From Atrichornis clamosus (taxonomy: Eukaryota > Chordata > Aves > Passeriformes > Menuridae): 64,000 nucleotides of DNA. Numbering within the stretch: position 1 is the stretch's first letter; the number at the start of each line of letters is the position of its first letter. Below are positions 1 to 14,484 of this stretch, in pieces. A program made the position numbers and the translations under genes. The notes beneath the pieces are model-generated. The model searched no databases, was not told where the DNA came from, and was given only the letters and a program-made list of their open reading frames with translations. Where the stretch lies: assembly GCA_013400975.1 (NCBI GenBank), contig WBMZ01014174.1:39928-103927 (forward strand). The letters are read 5' to 3'.

Positions 1-1107
1 AGGAGTGCATTACTTTTCCAAAAAAAGAAAAAAACTTGGATTATAACAGTTCTAGGAATGTATCATACTGTGAAACATCTGTGAAATCAATATGTGATTA
101 GGAAAACAAGACAAAGGAGCCATTATCATTATCTTTACATACACTTCTATGGTACACACCTGTATCTTGAATGCACAGTTTTAACCTCCCTCTCACAAAA
201 ATAATTAAGCGAACCTTAATGAAAATAGAGAAGGCCATCAGGGTACACAGCTTCCACAGTATATATTATTAGATATACAGAGAATCCTTCAACCTGGAAA
301 AGGCACGAGTTACAGGATGTCTGGTCGAGATCTACACAATTATGATTGCCATGGAGAAGAGGAATATGGATCTGTTTTTTAAAGCTGTGTTCAGTACAAG
401 AACTGATAGACATCTAATTAAAATATCAAGTGGAAGTTTCCCAAGAGATCTTCAAACAAGGTGCACATAAGCTGAAAATCTCCTTGAACACCATATGGAT
501 GCTAAAGCTTACATGCATTCAAAGAGAGATCAGACATGATCAGGAATGGTAAGTCTCTAAAGGAGTATTAAGTGTAAAGCTACCATGTTCCTTGCTTATG
601 ATTCCAAAACATTCTGCACAGTAACAGCAGTCTTGCTCTGTCCTCTTCCCTGGGTGTCTTAGTGTTGGCCTCTGTCAGAGGAGATACAGGACTCAACAGC
701 TCTTTGATCTAACTTAGAACCACAAATCTGAAATCATGGCGCTTTCTATTTCAGAAATCTGCAAGTGTCCAGATCTCATTTAAAATATCAGATCGGAATC
801 AACAGCAGTTTGAGAGGAGGGGAAAAATATATATCTCCCTAGCGTGCTTAATAGTGGTATTAAAAAATAAAAAAATCATGGTGACTTCAGACGTGAAAAT
901 AGGCTGACACACCTCCTTTGCAGAACAGTTACCCCTTAAGTTAAGTGGGCATTTAGCCACCTTAAGATAGCTGATGATGGGACCTTATTTCAGACAATTA
1001 GCCTGCAAGGATAGGCTCATCTCATGTCTTGCTAAATAATTTTCTCTTAAATCAGTAATATCCTTCCTTCACTGAGCTATGAAAGTACAGCAGCATCTGC
1101 TTTTGTA

Positions 1108-1124
1108 AATATATATATATATAT
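1108..1124. repeat. TA dinucleotide repeat
   Basis: An uninterrupted AT run is followed by interrupted ATATATAGAT units up to about 1148. Confidence 0.85.
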
Positions 1125-4100
1125 AGTTTTATATATAGATATATATAGTTCAACTATCATTGTTCTCTGAGCTGAAAGAAAGAACAGATACAGTAACTGC
1201 TAAAAAACAGACTCAAAGCAAATGCTTTGAAGCACTAATTTCTTTTGGTTTTCTTCACTCTTAATAGCAGTTAACAAACCTAGGCTTCAACAAGTTGCAA
1301 CATCCAGCATTTCTTGACTAGGCTTTTTTTCTTTAGTAGCAGTGGCATTTCTGACTGCAGCTGAACCCCCTGGGACAAGGACTGTTTAGGACTCTGAACA
1401 AAATATCTTATGCCATTATTCTACTCTTATATTTTACATGGTTAAATCTAGCTAAAGGATAGTCATAATTAAGAGATAAAAACACCCTCAGAATGTTTGG
1501 CCTAAAGAATTATGTCCTAAAATCCAAGTGGTCACTTTATTCAAGGAAAACAAGATATATATTTGCAAAAGGAAGCAATATTTTAGCTTTAACACACTTT
1601 TCATGCCTCTTCCCTCTTCCAAACCTTATAGATATCAGAAAATCAGACTTTCTAAAAATACAGTTTATTTTCTAAGGGTTTGTCAGCATCTTCAGATTGA
1701 CTCAGGATACAGCAGTGAACTAATGATGAACCCTCAACATCATCTTCCCTGAGCAGAATGAGGGTATACAAGCTGTGGAGTGATTGCAGCAAAGCTTTCT
1801 ACTTCAGATTTTCAATCCTCACAGAGCAGCTCTTCTGATTAATCCATTAACATTATTTATAGCCACTGGTCAAGCAGGAAAGAGAGGTTTTCCTAGAAGA
1901 GAAGGTCTCAGTGCCACAGTAGCTCAGCTTAAGGCAACCTCACAGTCACACTTGCCCTTTCTCAGTGAAGAGTAACCTTTGTAATAAATCAGAGATATTG
2001 TGCCACCTAATTTCCACATTATGTATCCAAATTCAAGTCTGAAGATCAAACAGTCAGTCAGCCTGTTGAAGTGACAGGCAGTGTAGCAGGCATGTATTTC
2101 AGCTGGGACTCAGGGGGTACAACCCTACCAGTGTAGCTCAGACTCCTCAGGTCATTTGGACCTAACTGGGTCCCCCTGCAAATGAACAAGGTGGTGCTGC
2201 CTTATGGGCAGTTTTGTTGCATCAGGGCTGAACACTGTCCACTGATTTTGTTGGAGTAATGCTTCAGGCTGTCGTGGTGTGCCTATTTCTTCTCCATGCA
2301 AAAAAAAGGTCTTTTGTGGCCAGGATCTTTTAGATCAGCCACGTTGCTATTGAATGATGAAATTGAGATAGGCAATCTAGACATAAAACTCTGTGAAGAA
2401 TAATGTATTAGAAAATCTGAAGTAACTTTGAAAAGGATTTCCCAGCATCATCTTGTAATAAAAAGAGAGGAGGCCACATAGCTAACAAGCTTCCTAAGCA
2501 ATATCAGTCTAAAACCTGTGAAGATTTACTTTCCATACTTTACAGAGTAATAAAAATAACTAATGTTTTGGAAGTTTATAAACTGCTTTAACCTATATAA
2601 GGTAAGAAATGCTCAGAATCAACACAAGCTGTCTCCTTTTTGGATTTTATGTTAGTGGAATTTGTAAGTGGGGCACAAAAAAATCCTGTGGTGGGAGGGT
2701 GTAAAAAGACAGATGATGGGGAAGCCCCCTAGGGAAGTTGATTTTAATACAGATCTTGCACTGTACTCCAGAATATCACAGTGTTAAGAAAAATGAGTAC
2801 ATTGTTTTATCATCTGAAAGTCCAGATGGCCACCAAGAAACTGTTTTTCAAGATAAACTCTATCACCCCACAGGATTTCCAGTTTAATAATATGAAGTCA
2901 ATTATGTATCTGAAAAAGAAAGCTAACACTTTTTTAAATCTCAAGTCTAGTTCCTATTTTTTAATGTATTAAGAGATATGGATAGCAGTAAAAATTAGCA
3001 CACTACAACTCTCATGGATAATTTCCAACATGTTATATGACAAATTTGTAAGTGTTGTGATAGCTATTTTTCAAATGAGATTATATTCCCATGATGTATA
3101 GAAAATGTTCTCAAGCATGTAACAAGAACAAAACTAACGCTGCTAGTTTAGGTTGTGTTTGTTTTTTTCTTAATTCAAATCACAGTGTCCGGCCTTTCCA
3201 AGCTTAGAACTTTTTTTTTAGTAGTAATACACTACCTGCAGGTCTACACTTAACCTGTAGCAAAAATGACAGGTATATAGTAGTGTGAACCCAAGAGACT
3301 TCTTGTGGAAGCTGGGCAACAATATTTCGTATGCATTACAGTTGCTTTTTCACCAGGTGATCCTATAGTCACGCATGGCTGAACAATCCAACTACAGTTT
3401 GGAAGGCTACTCACAACTCATTTGTAACAAAGACCGTATCGCTATCCCCAAACCTCTGTGGAGACATAAAGCAGGTATTTAATCACCATAAAGCCAAGCA
3501 GACCCAGTTTATAATCAAACTCTGTCAAGCAATCTAAAAAAACTCCAAAAACCCAACCAAACACAAAAAAAACCCCTAAGTAAAAACCTTTAAGAAGTCA
3601 ATGAAAGTAAATCCCAAACAAAATATTCCACATCAATCCCTTATCCCACTTCTCTAAACACTATCAACAACTACATGACAAGTTCATCCTTTACTCTCTA
3701 GTTAAAAAGTTCTGTGCATGAACTAGAATTATGAAGTAATATGACTTACAACCTGTTACAATGAATTAAGATAATAGTACCTCATGAAATTGCTAAGATT
3801 TTCCCAATTAGCAGATAAGGGGATTAAGGAGAGTAGGTAAATATCACAGGGCCTGAAGCAATTGGTGGCAATACAATCAATGTGGATCACAGCTTTGCAT
3901 GCATGACTGTAGAACAACTACCAAGAACACATGAAAGGGATCATGTAAAAAACCTGACTTCTCTCAAGTAGTGGAAAACAGAACTACAAACCTGTAGCAA
4001 AAATTAGCGTTTATAACTATCAGAAAAGCAGCAGTTGGCTTCATGGGTAAGGCTGAAACAGGAAAATACCTAAACAAAAACTATTACATACTAAATGATG

Positions 4101-7100
4101 ACTGTTTCTGCAAGCCAAGCTGGACCAATATATGCTGGAGCTGCACAGCAGTGTGACAGCCATCCTGTGACATGAACAGGTTGAGTTCTGTACTAGACAG
4201 TGTAAACGACAGATAAGGGGTGTCACATGCCTTTTTTATTTCCACTTTTCCTTCTCTGTAGCTACCATCCATCACATCCTTTATTGGACTCTAAGAGATT
4301 AAGCCTGAGTCTGTGATACACACGCACCCACACATGTAGGTTTATCACCTCTCTTAGCACCATCAGCCTTCTGCTGAAGATGACAGTGGAAAGTAAGACT
4401 GATAAAATTTCCAGAATCACAACCAACCCAAGCTAGAAATAATACACTCTGCAGATGCTGTCATGCATTCAAATACTGTTCTCTGGAAGTCCCAGAGACA
4501 GGTATCTTTCTTTCACATCAGCAAAGATTTTCTTGACAATTCGTGACAATTTTTGTTGGAGAATTCAGTAATCTCAGAGTATACACAAGGTAAGTAGAGT
4601 TTATGCTGACAATTCAAACTAGCTTTCAGTTACAGCTGCCTCGCCTACCCACTGAGACAGCAACTGATAGTCTCATTTTTCGGACTGCTTTGCAGAACAA
4701 TCTTAGTTCTGCACATTGTTATCAAAAACCAGGCTGCCTGGCTCAGGTTTGTAATATATTATTTATGCTGCCTGTGCAACACTAACAGTACTGTACATAT
4801 ACCCCTAGAGAAAAGTGGCATCTCCTTCAACGCTAAGAATTTACAGAAAGGTTGCAAACAGTATATTTTAGAACACTTACTGTGAATTAGAGACTATACC
4901 TTCTGTTAGAGATTAGTTAAGATCAAGTGCTCAAGCAAAAAAGATAGATTTTGTGAATAAAATGGTTTCCTATTATCTTCAATTTTACTAATCTGTTGGA
5001 ACAAGAACCCTCAGATCCCTTAGCACATGCCCTTCTGTGGGGAAAGGCAGACTTCATCCTTTGTTCTTGTGGGTTTTTTGAGCTGTACAATTCTTCTGCA
5101 GAGTTACTCAGACCATCAGCTCGATATAACCTGCAAGTAACTGCAACATCAAGTCACAGCTTTCAGGTCAGCCTTAATTCTGAAAATATTCATTAGCTAT
5201 TCGTGACAGAAGATTCTTGATCCTTGCTTCCCTCCTCATATGGCATTCCATATGGCATACCATTAATTGCACTGTTCCAGTCTTAGTACAATTTATGGAG
5301 TAGACAGGGGGATGGAGAAAGGCAAAAAAGGCATCGTCCCCTAAGTGCCCCCCACTAGCTCAAAAACCAAGTAACCCAATATCAAGAAAAATTATTTCCT
5401 ACCACAAACCAAAACACCAACCATGTTATAATCAGGTTTTGTGCACCTTTTAGTCTAAATATAACATGCCTATATTCACTAAACTCGTAGGTGAAGTGAG
5501 AGTAAGTTTTTCAATTATATAATACATATCCAGTAACTTTGAAAAATGAAATCCAGATATAGTTTCCAGTGTTGTTTCTCAGAAGTCTGATACATACAAA
5601 AGGCTCCTACCATTAACTAATTCGTAAATATTTTCCCATCAGCAGCTTTCTGTCAACACTCACAGCTTCTTCTACCAACTCCAACATGGTTGTGTCTGTG
5701 CTTGAAAACTTCAGACATTGCCAGCTAGAAAACAGTAAGGAAAATTCAATACTAAACAACAGTAATTCACGTACAGAAATTGATATAGCTGAGGCATGTT
5801 GTGTGTAGTATAGCAAGGAATATGCCCCTCAGTATCTGTGTCTCTTACACCACCTAATCTAAGCTGAAATTTGCCCTCTGAGTTATTCCAAATCATGAAG
5901 GCACGTGCATGAAGCAAGGGGACAGAAATCACACTTGCATCAGAAACCACTCCACATGAGACGAGATGACTGCTCACCCTGGCACACAGCACATCTCTAG
6001 AGGCTCTAGAAATGATAAGAAAGGAGAAGTAAAGGAAGACTCCAACTGCCATTCCAAGGAAGTGCTATTTGACAGGTCACCTGCATGCTACAATTCTCAA
6101 AACACCAAGACAGGAAATCCTGAACGAAGTCCTACAGGTCATACTTCAAATTTGAAGGGCTCAGAAGGCTAGGAGCCAGAAATGCCTCTTAGCATGAAAA
6201 TAAGTAGGAAGCAAATTTACAACTAGAAATATTGCTCTCTGAGTTCACAAGCAAGTCTACGTTACCGTAGGTCTTAAAAATGTTTCTGCTTTACCCTTTG
6301 ACAAATTTAGAAGAAACATTTCCATGTCAATCTTCTGACCATTTTAATTCATACCGGTTTTATATCTGTCACTCTCCTACATATTTTTAGTTACTTGCTG
6401 AAAATCACTCAACTATGTCTAGTTAAAGTGTCAAACTAGAGAGCAGGAAAGGAAGAAAATATCTATTCTAAGGACATCAGAGACTCAAGTCTTTGCTTTG
6501 GAAGTGAAGCAACATGAGGAGGATTTTTCACTTGACTCTTACTAGGTTTGTGTTCTTGCAATGTTTTTGAGATTCCCTAGTAATTAAAAAAAATACCCGG
6601 AAAATTTGTTTTTATTATCTACCCTAATTTTCTGAGATTCCATGGAGAGCAGTCTTATGTGATATGCTATAAAACACAAATCTCCATTAAGCACATAGGC
6701 AATCTGCTTCCTACCCAAAAGAAGGAAGCATCATCTAATGTAATGTAACATGCAATAATTTTAAATTATTCCATAGGTCCTCAGCAAGTGGGATTTTGAG
6801 TCTAAAAACTAAAATTAAAACACTATTCAGGGGAAATTGTCCTTAAAAAGATGTTAATTTTAAAAACCCCAAAATAAAACAGTAGCATATCAGCCAAGAA
6901 TTAACTCTCACTCATTTGAAAAATAACTTCACTGTCCTATACGGCAAACGTATCTTTTTACAACAAAGAATTTGGTAACATATATATGAAAAATGCAATA
7001 AATACATATATTTATTGAATACAAAGATAATTATTACTCCTTAATAACTAATACCCTCAAAAAGTATTAATATTCTAAAGTCTAGACAAATCCAGATCTC

Positions 7101-8036
7101 ATTAGTAGGTCTTCCAGGAAGAACAACATCTCCTAACAAGCAAATTAGCTAGGACTACACCAAAACCTACCTATTCCTTTACCTCTTTTGAACTGGAAAG
7201 CTACTTTCCATGATAAATTCAGTCATGAAACAAAGCCAGGGAACTTCAGTCTTACAGATCGGCTCCACTGGGGGAGAGCTTCCAAGTATCACACCCCTAG
7301 TAAGACACCAGCCTTTCTTAGACATACCAGCTGACACAAACCAAGTCAGAACTCTTGCCACTTCAGAATTACACTACCTTGTCACATATTTTGGTTCTTC
7401 ATGTCACATGCCTGCAGAGGTAATTTGGTGCAGCATGTGTCAGTCTGGTTAATCACTGAACTAGATTTGTGTCAGTGTCCAGGGTAAGGCTACCAACAGC
7501 TCATTAATGTGGAACCCAGACAATACACTATTCTATTTTCAATATTACTTTTATTTGTTTTTAACAAAGCACAATACACTTACTCTGTATTTGAAACCAT
7601 GAAAATGAACAAAGATTCTCTGTAACTTGCCTGTAACTAAGACACTGAAAATGAACATGACTCTTCCTTGAACTGTCAGTGAAAGACATTACAAATACAA
7701 CTGAATTAAAATGATACTGCAGTTTCCACTTTATAATCAAGCAAATCCCAATGGCACAAATAAAACTAACTGCTACAACTGAACTTGCACATGTAAAACT
7801 CACAGCTCCTGAGTTTGCCATTTCAGAGAAGACAGAGAAGATACTTTGGACTGACCAGCACAAAGACCTTCCAAGGATATGGACAATGACTCTACTTTAA
7901 GCAGAGAACACAAATAACAATAATACATCTTTTCTGAAGGTGACACTGGAAAGAACATGTACTTTGAACACGAAGCTTGTATGTGAAAAGTGCTGAAGAA
8001 GCTGGGGTCTACATCAGGCCAAGTGCTTATCAACAT

Positions 8037-8293
8037 TTCACAGAATCACAGCATGAGAGAATGGTGTGGGTTGGAAAGGACTTTAGATCATTGAGTTCCA
8101 ACCCTCCCCACCACAGGTAGGGACACCTTTTACTAGACCAGGTTACTAAAGCCCCATCCAACCTGGCCATAAACATTTCCAGGGATGAGGCATCCACAGC
8201 TTCTCTGGGCAACCTGTTCCAGTGCCTCACCACTTCCACAGCCAAGAATTTCTTCCCAATATCCAAGTTAAACCTACTGTCTTTCAGTTTAAT
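8037..8293 (-). mobile_element. CR1 LINE, 5'-truncated 3' end
   Basis: On the minus strand this encodes an open remnant of the C-terminus of CR1 ORF2 (DIGKKFLAVEVVRHWNRLPR, then EAVDASSLEMFMARLDGAL). It is followed by the CR1 3' untranslated end, visible on the plus strand as the reverse complement beginning CACAGAATCACAG and GGGTTGGAAAGGAC. Only about 257 bp remain, so it cannot move itself. It has the same orientation as CTNND2. The frame is still largely readable, which suggests a moderately young copy (inference). The left edge is fixed by the terminal octamer region; the right edge is approximate. Confidence 0.9.
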
Positions 8294-11247
8294 TCACACA
8301 AGGAATTCCAGCAGCAGCCACCTGTATGGGCGAGGAGATTCCACTAACGTTACCTACACTAAGGTATCTTATAAACTAATCTCACATGCTGCGTCTGAGT
8401 AAAAGTCACACTGCTCCTGTGCCTCATATCCTCACCTATACACACATACTGACAGCATACAGATTCATGCCATGTAAACATGGATTATGGATTCTACATA
8501 CGCATACATACTACATATATAAATTGCATTTATTCTATATAAACAGACTGAAGTTCTCACAGGAGGTCTTCCAGTGTCCCATCACTGTGAAAAATCCTGT
8601 GCTCTGCATTTTCTCTTTCCAAGACATTCCATGGCCAGCATGTGCTCAAGCTAAAAGCCCTACTTCATACTACACTCACACATATATACACAAACATATA
8701 TGTTTATATAGTAAGCTAAGCTTAGCAAATGCCAAGTGTGGAGTGGTAAAGAGAAACAGTTGTCTTTTTCCGAGTTAGTAAACTAGACTTAATAGTTGTG
8801 CAGTTAGATTGCTAGCCTATTTCAAAGATGTGATTTTTTGTTATTCCAGCAACCAAACTTTAAAAGCAATTTTGATTTTTAAAACATGATATCATGAGAC
8901 TGTTGAGTATAGTTGGCTACATTTTCCACATAGTTTTCATAGATGTCCAAGGTCCTTCAGAGTTCTGCCCTTCACTGCACTCTTTGAAAAGCTCCTTTAA
9001 CAACAACCGTGAGCACGTATTTGCCCATGTCTTCCAAAAAGATTTTTGCAATTTTCACATGGCATCCTTCCTACAGGCTTTCACAGCAGACCTGCCCAGA
9101 AAGAAACTACTCCCATTCTTAATCCTTGGCATAATTAAACAATTTAACTGCTTTTGTTTTTAACCCTGGCTTTCTTTCTCTTGTTCTTCATCAGTCCAGC
9201 TTTTTGCATCTCATTTCAAATTGAACACAAGCTTTGTGGAACAAAGATGTGCAATTGTATGTAACCGTAGCACGTACAGCAAAATGAAACCACTGGTCCA
9301 TTTAAATGCTAGCAAGATGTGCAGAAACAGCAGCATCAATCCATTATTTTACTTTTCTTTAAAACAGCATGCTAGCCAGTAAGTCGCCAGGCACTTTTCA
9401 CAGCCTCCATTCCAAGCTGCATCTTCTCAAGGAGTTGCATCATTATCACTATCATGTGCACATATTGAGAGAAATACATAAATCTGCACACCAGTCTCCT
9501 TTTCAATGGGATCCTAAAAGAATTCAATATTACAAAGCCTAAATTTTACATGGGTTTGGGGAGAATGAGGAAGCAAATGTTCTTTGCCAAAATATTCTTT
9601 CCCTAAGGTAAAAGAAGCAAAGTCAGAGATATTTTTTACAGTATTACAACACTCGTGAAAGCAGCCATCTCTCTTCCCTCTGAACTTTCTAAACACTCAG
9701 ACATTAAATTTCCAGAAAACTCAACGCTACATTCACTCTGTTTAGCTTTTATTCTTTCTGGCTTTCATTTCAAAAGAGCATTATTTTTTAGTGAATTTAT
9801 TAACTGAAAGCAAATGCCAGCATATGAAAATACTACTTGCTCTATTACAAGTTTATTTGCTTTACTTTTTTACCACTGAGACATGAGTTCAAACTTCAGG
9901 TCTTACAAGAAAAATCTAAGACATGTCTCTCCAGAAATTTAGTTAAAATTTTAAAGCAGGATCCATGACATCCCAACTGAAGTAAAATTCTTAGTCTACA
10001 GAGATGTTGACAGTAAATAATACTTCTCTTGTTATACTGACATCTTACTGTCTGAGTGGTAAGTTATGTTATTAGAGTTATTATCCAAGAAATATTCTTT
10101 TCTTGTTTGAATAAAGCAGCTTTATTTGTCTGAAAGCAGGAAAAGAAAACCCATCCCTGAACTGCTTCTAGCCATTGCGAACAGGCTGAGAAACTCAGCT
10201 GTTGCATATAAGAGAGGTACAAGGAAACTATAAGACCATTTTAGAGGAAACAGGCTGAAAAAGTTTTCTCCACATATTTCTCATTGCACTTATTTTGTGA
10301 ACTTGACAGTGTGTGTCAGTAAACATTTTCTCCCACACACAGAAGTTTCATGAAGCAGAGAAAAATATATTGATAAAACTCCAGACTCTGCCTCTACTGT
10401 GAACAAATGCTGACCCTCAAACTATCACCACTAAATTCCTGAAAAGTCACCAGTTTTCACCGTAATCTAATAAAATGTCACATGACAGCTTAATCTTCTT
10501 AATTTTTTAGTGAAAATTAATAGGGCTCCAAAACTAAAAATTTGCCCCTTACCCACTGATGATCAAGACTTACTGTCAAAATTCCATTTAGAAGTTTCTT
10601 TGAATTGTTGCATTTACTCCGTGCAAAGTTATGTTACAAAGTAAATGGAATTTCCTCTTTGAAAAGGCTGTAGGATTTAGCTTATATTGCTTATATTCAG
10701 CACAACTGGGAGAACCCCAAGTTCCGCTTTCCCAAGAAGTCTACGACAGCGAGAAACTAAATCAACACCACATGCAGAGAATTGCATTTTCCAAAGAAGC
10801 TTAAAAAGTTAGAGAAGTGAGCTCATAAATAGTTTTTCCTTAAAATGTTTCTGAAAACTACTTTGTGCATTTAATTATCCTTCAGGCTATGCTGAAATTG
10901 TCAACACAAGTGTAACCAGCTACCTCCACTATTCTGCATGTCTCAGCTGTCAATGATCAGCTTTATCATTTCTCTGCCACCCATTCTATTCTTAATTGTA
11001 TAGAGGCAAAATAAAAAAATAGTGTTCTGAAATAAATTTAAGTGAGATTGACGCATAGATTGTTTTCCTGATTTTTTTTCCAGAGAAACACTCTTTTGAA
11101 GGCAAATAGCTTCATTAGTTCTTCCCTTCACCCTTCCAAAACACTTTTTTTTCCTTTTAGCAATGAAGTATAGACTTTTCCTCATAACAGGTTCCTGGAA
11201 AACAGTTGAGAAGCTGATGACTCCTATCTTATTCTTACTGCTAACTC

Positions 11248-11286
11248 AAAAAAAAAAAAAAAAAAAAAAAAAAAAANAAAAAAAAA
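11248..11286 (+). repeat. Poly-A run with one ambiguous base
   Basis: A 39-base A run contains a single N at 11277, the only ambiguous base I noticed in the window. No CR1 or processed-gene body precedes it, so it is more likely a simple repeat than a retroposed tail. Confidence 0.9.
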
Positions 11287-11950
11287 TCCAAAATAAACAC
11301 TTTACTGAAACAGAATGAAACTTACTTCTGTTTAGTATTAATAAATAGCAAAATCTAAGCCAAAATCGAATTTTATTTTAAAGTAACAGAAGAAAAGGAG
11401 ATTAAGTTCAGTATCAGACAGTTGGTGAATATGAAATAGAACAGGAATAAAGGCATTCACATTGAAAGTTATTCTGAGAAGCTGTCTGCATTGCTATTAC
11501 GAGGTAAATCTGGCTTAGTAATAAACCTACTGTGGATCAGGAACTATTAGGCTCGGTTTCACTGTACCCATGTGTACAACTGATATGATTGCAGGCATAT
11601 AAGGGGTGATAAACAGGCTCCTCAATGAAAGTATTTCCATCTAGCTGACTTGAAAATAGATCAGCGAGAAATCTTAACTGGAAAGGAAAAGGTGGAGAGG
11701 TGTTCAGTGTGCATTTCTCCTGAATTTCTCTGTGAAAGTTATGCACACACACTTCCCAATGAGAAAACTTCATTTAGGTAATTCCCCCTGTGAAAAGGCA
11801 ACCCCTTCCTCCTATGCAGCATAACCAAACTGCTCCAAAGTCTCTCTTAGCAGACCCAAGAACTGGCCTCTCGTGTTCACTGGAATATTACTGAAATCAC
11901 TTATATAATCTTGCAAGCTTCAGACGAAGCTTTTGTGCAGCACTTCTCTA

Positions 11951-11974
11951 CTGTTTTGTTTTGTTTTGTTTTTT
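11951..11974 (+). repeat. TTTTG simple repeat
   Basis: About four tandem TTTTG units followed by a T run. Confidence 0.8.
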
Positions 11975-14049
11975 ATGAGGGGAGATTCTGGTGTGTAAAT
12001 CATGCAGAAGCAGAAAGGTAACAGATGGTTGCTGGAGCCATGCCACGGAAAAAGCAGCGGCTGACAGGATCTGTTATCCCTTAGCAGCTGCAGATAAAAC
12101 CTTGACACTTTAGGATAAAATTTCATGAAAAAAATGTAGCTGCTGACCAATGAAAAAAACTTCCACCGGAGAAGACTATGCAAAGAAGATTTTATCCTGC
12201 AGAGATGATTTCATGCATTTAAAAGAATTTCTAAATACATAAGAGATGAAATGCCTTGTCAAAACAGAGGTTCTGCAATTTGGCAACTCGTGGCAAACTC
12301 AGGAAAAGCCACAGGAGAAATCAAATCCCCTTCTCCCACATTTTCCTGAAAAAGCTAAACATCTAAAGGATACCCCTGTGCACCCATTTGTGTGCAGCCA
12401 GAGTTTTACAAGACATCTTACAGCTATTCTGATGCAGAAAAATGTCAAGCCTTCCCTATTAAAAGCTATTGGAAAGAATCACAGAACTACACAAAAACCT
12501 CAGAAGGCATAAAAAGGGTAACCCCGTACAAAAGCCAACTTCTTTTTTTGGGGAACAAATGTTTCTGTCATTTTAAGGCCATACATCTAGCTACGGTGAT
12601 CCAAACATGTATGTAATTACAGAATCACTTCACTGAACAACAGAGGCTGATTCTATCTGTGAATTACGACTGACTTAAACAGTTCAAACATTTTGTGCCT
12701 TCACCTACAGTTAACTTCACTGTCTGAAAAACCCCTGTTGTGAGCAGGCCTGGACACCCTGACCCTCTGTAAGCAGGGAACTCACTGCACACTCACACTT
12801 CAGATCTGCAGCTCCAAGCAGTGAACCAGAATGGGCACAGCAGAAATACCATTCAGCCAAGAGGAAAGGACAAACAACTCAGGAAAATAAAAACTCATAG
12901 GTTGCTCCAGGCGTACGCTCTGCTTAGACTCCCAGCAGGCATCTCCTGGGCTTGCAGGGAGTCAAGAAAAGGGACCACTTTTCACACTAGCAACAAGAGC
13001 TGGAGTAAGTGAGGCTGATGATCTGCATAGATTCTGAGAGAGAGTCACAATGAAATGTTACACAACCCCGGCTAAAAGGAAAGTAAGGGAGTTGCTTTTA
13101 CTAAGAAACCCTGTTTCACCTGTATTGTCAGTACTCATTCGTCCTGCTTCCACCAACACATAGAAAACCACTTTTCTTAAACTGCAGCTATCAGGCCCAA
13201 ACTTTCAAACCAAGTTTTTATACTCAAGATGCTCCAATTCAGGTGGGTGGAAAGAAAAACACAGCCTCAAACAAAATAAAAACAAAAATCAACACTCCTC
13301 TTTGAAAAGAAGTCTATGAAATAAATACATCACGCCCTCATATGGAACAAAAAGACTATCAAGCTAACTTCAAATGATTTCTAAAGAATAAAAACCTAAA
13401 TTCAAATACTTTCCTTAAACTTGTGTAGCTTTTGCTCATTTCCTGCAGTAAATGATTTATCTTGGGACAGAGTTTACATAGCTCTTCCTTTCTCAACATG
13501 TGCCTTCCTCCTCCATATTTTTACCATTAGTATGTTTTGGAAACCTGGACATCTCACTCTTAGACCTCCCTTGGGCTAAGGAAACCTGTCCATTTCTTTC
13601 CAGGTCTTCAGCTATCCAGATCCCTTCACTTCATTGCACAGCAAAGACAGACATGACCCTCAAATTACTAGCAGTAGATGTCAAGCTAAGCAGCAAGTGA
13701 TCCCACTGGTGCTGCAGTGGCTTTAAGAAACCAACCAACCAAATCCAAACAAGTGAAAAAACCAAGTATTTCACAGTAAGTCTAGAGACTAGGAGTTTCC
13801 CTGGCAACAATGGCTGCAGTTTTGTACGGGATCGGTGATGTCTTTTGCTTCCTAGGAAACGACTTGCTTAATGTTAAGAACTGTGATGCATCTCTGAACC
13901 TCACTTGTTCATTGTGCTCCTGGAGTGGGGCAGTGGCGTGGCTGAAAAAGAACAATCTAAGTGAAGGTCGTGGAGATCGCCAGGGAAACGGTGATGTACC
14001 AGAGGAACAAAGGCTGGACTTCACATCAGGCCCTGACCCCAAGGGAGGG

Positions 14050-14484
14050 CTATGAAGATGGTGAAGGGCCTAGAGGGGAAGCCATTTGAGGAGCGGGTGA
14101 GGTCACTTGGTCTGCTCAGTCTGAAGAGGAGACCGAAGGGAGATTGCAGTCTACAACTTCCTCATGAGGGGAAGAGAAGGGGCAGGCACTTCTCTGTGGT
14201 GACCAGTGACAGAACCCGAGGGAATGGCCTGAAGTTGTGACAGGGAATGTCTAGGTTGGACATTAGAAAAGATTCTTCACCCACAGGGTGGTTGGGCACT
14301 GGAACAGGCTCCCCAGGGATGCAGTCACAGCACCAGCCTGACGGAGTACAAGACCCATTTGGATAATGTTCTCAGACACATGGTGTGACTCTTGGGGTGT
14401 CCTGTGCCAGAAGCAGGGCCAGGAGCTGTACTTATGGGATCCTTATAGGTCCCTTTGAACTCAGAATATTCTGTGATTCTGTGA
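14050..14484 (+). mobile_element. CR1 LINE, 5'-truncated 3' end
   Basis: The plus strand reads [20 protein letters not shown], then [14 protein letters not shown] and [11 protein letters not shown], which is the degenerate end of CR1 ORF2. It continues with the family's GGGCACTGGAACAGGCT and GGTCCCTTTGAACTCAG blocks and ends in two perfect ATTCTGTG octamers at 14468..14483. The 3' part (CATGGTGTGACTCTTGGGGT) differs from the other CR1 copies in the window, so it belongs to a different CR1 subfamily. It lies antisense to CTNND2. Similarity may extend a little upstream of 14050, but I cannot place that edge. Confidence 0.88.

Noticed and set aside
5236..5262. CATATGGCAT repeated twice
   Set aside because: A short tandem duplication with no wider context.
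5711..6052. 113-codon minus-strand open frame
   Set aside because: No recognisable content and no conserved-looking splice edges.
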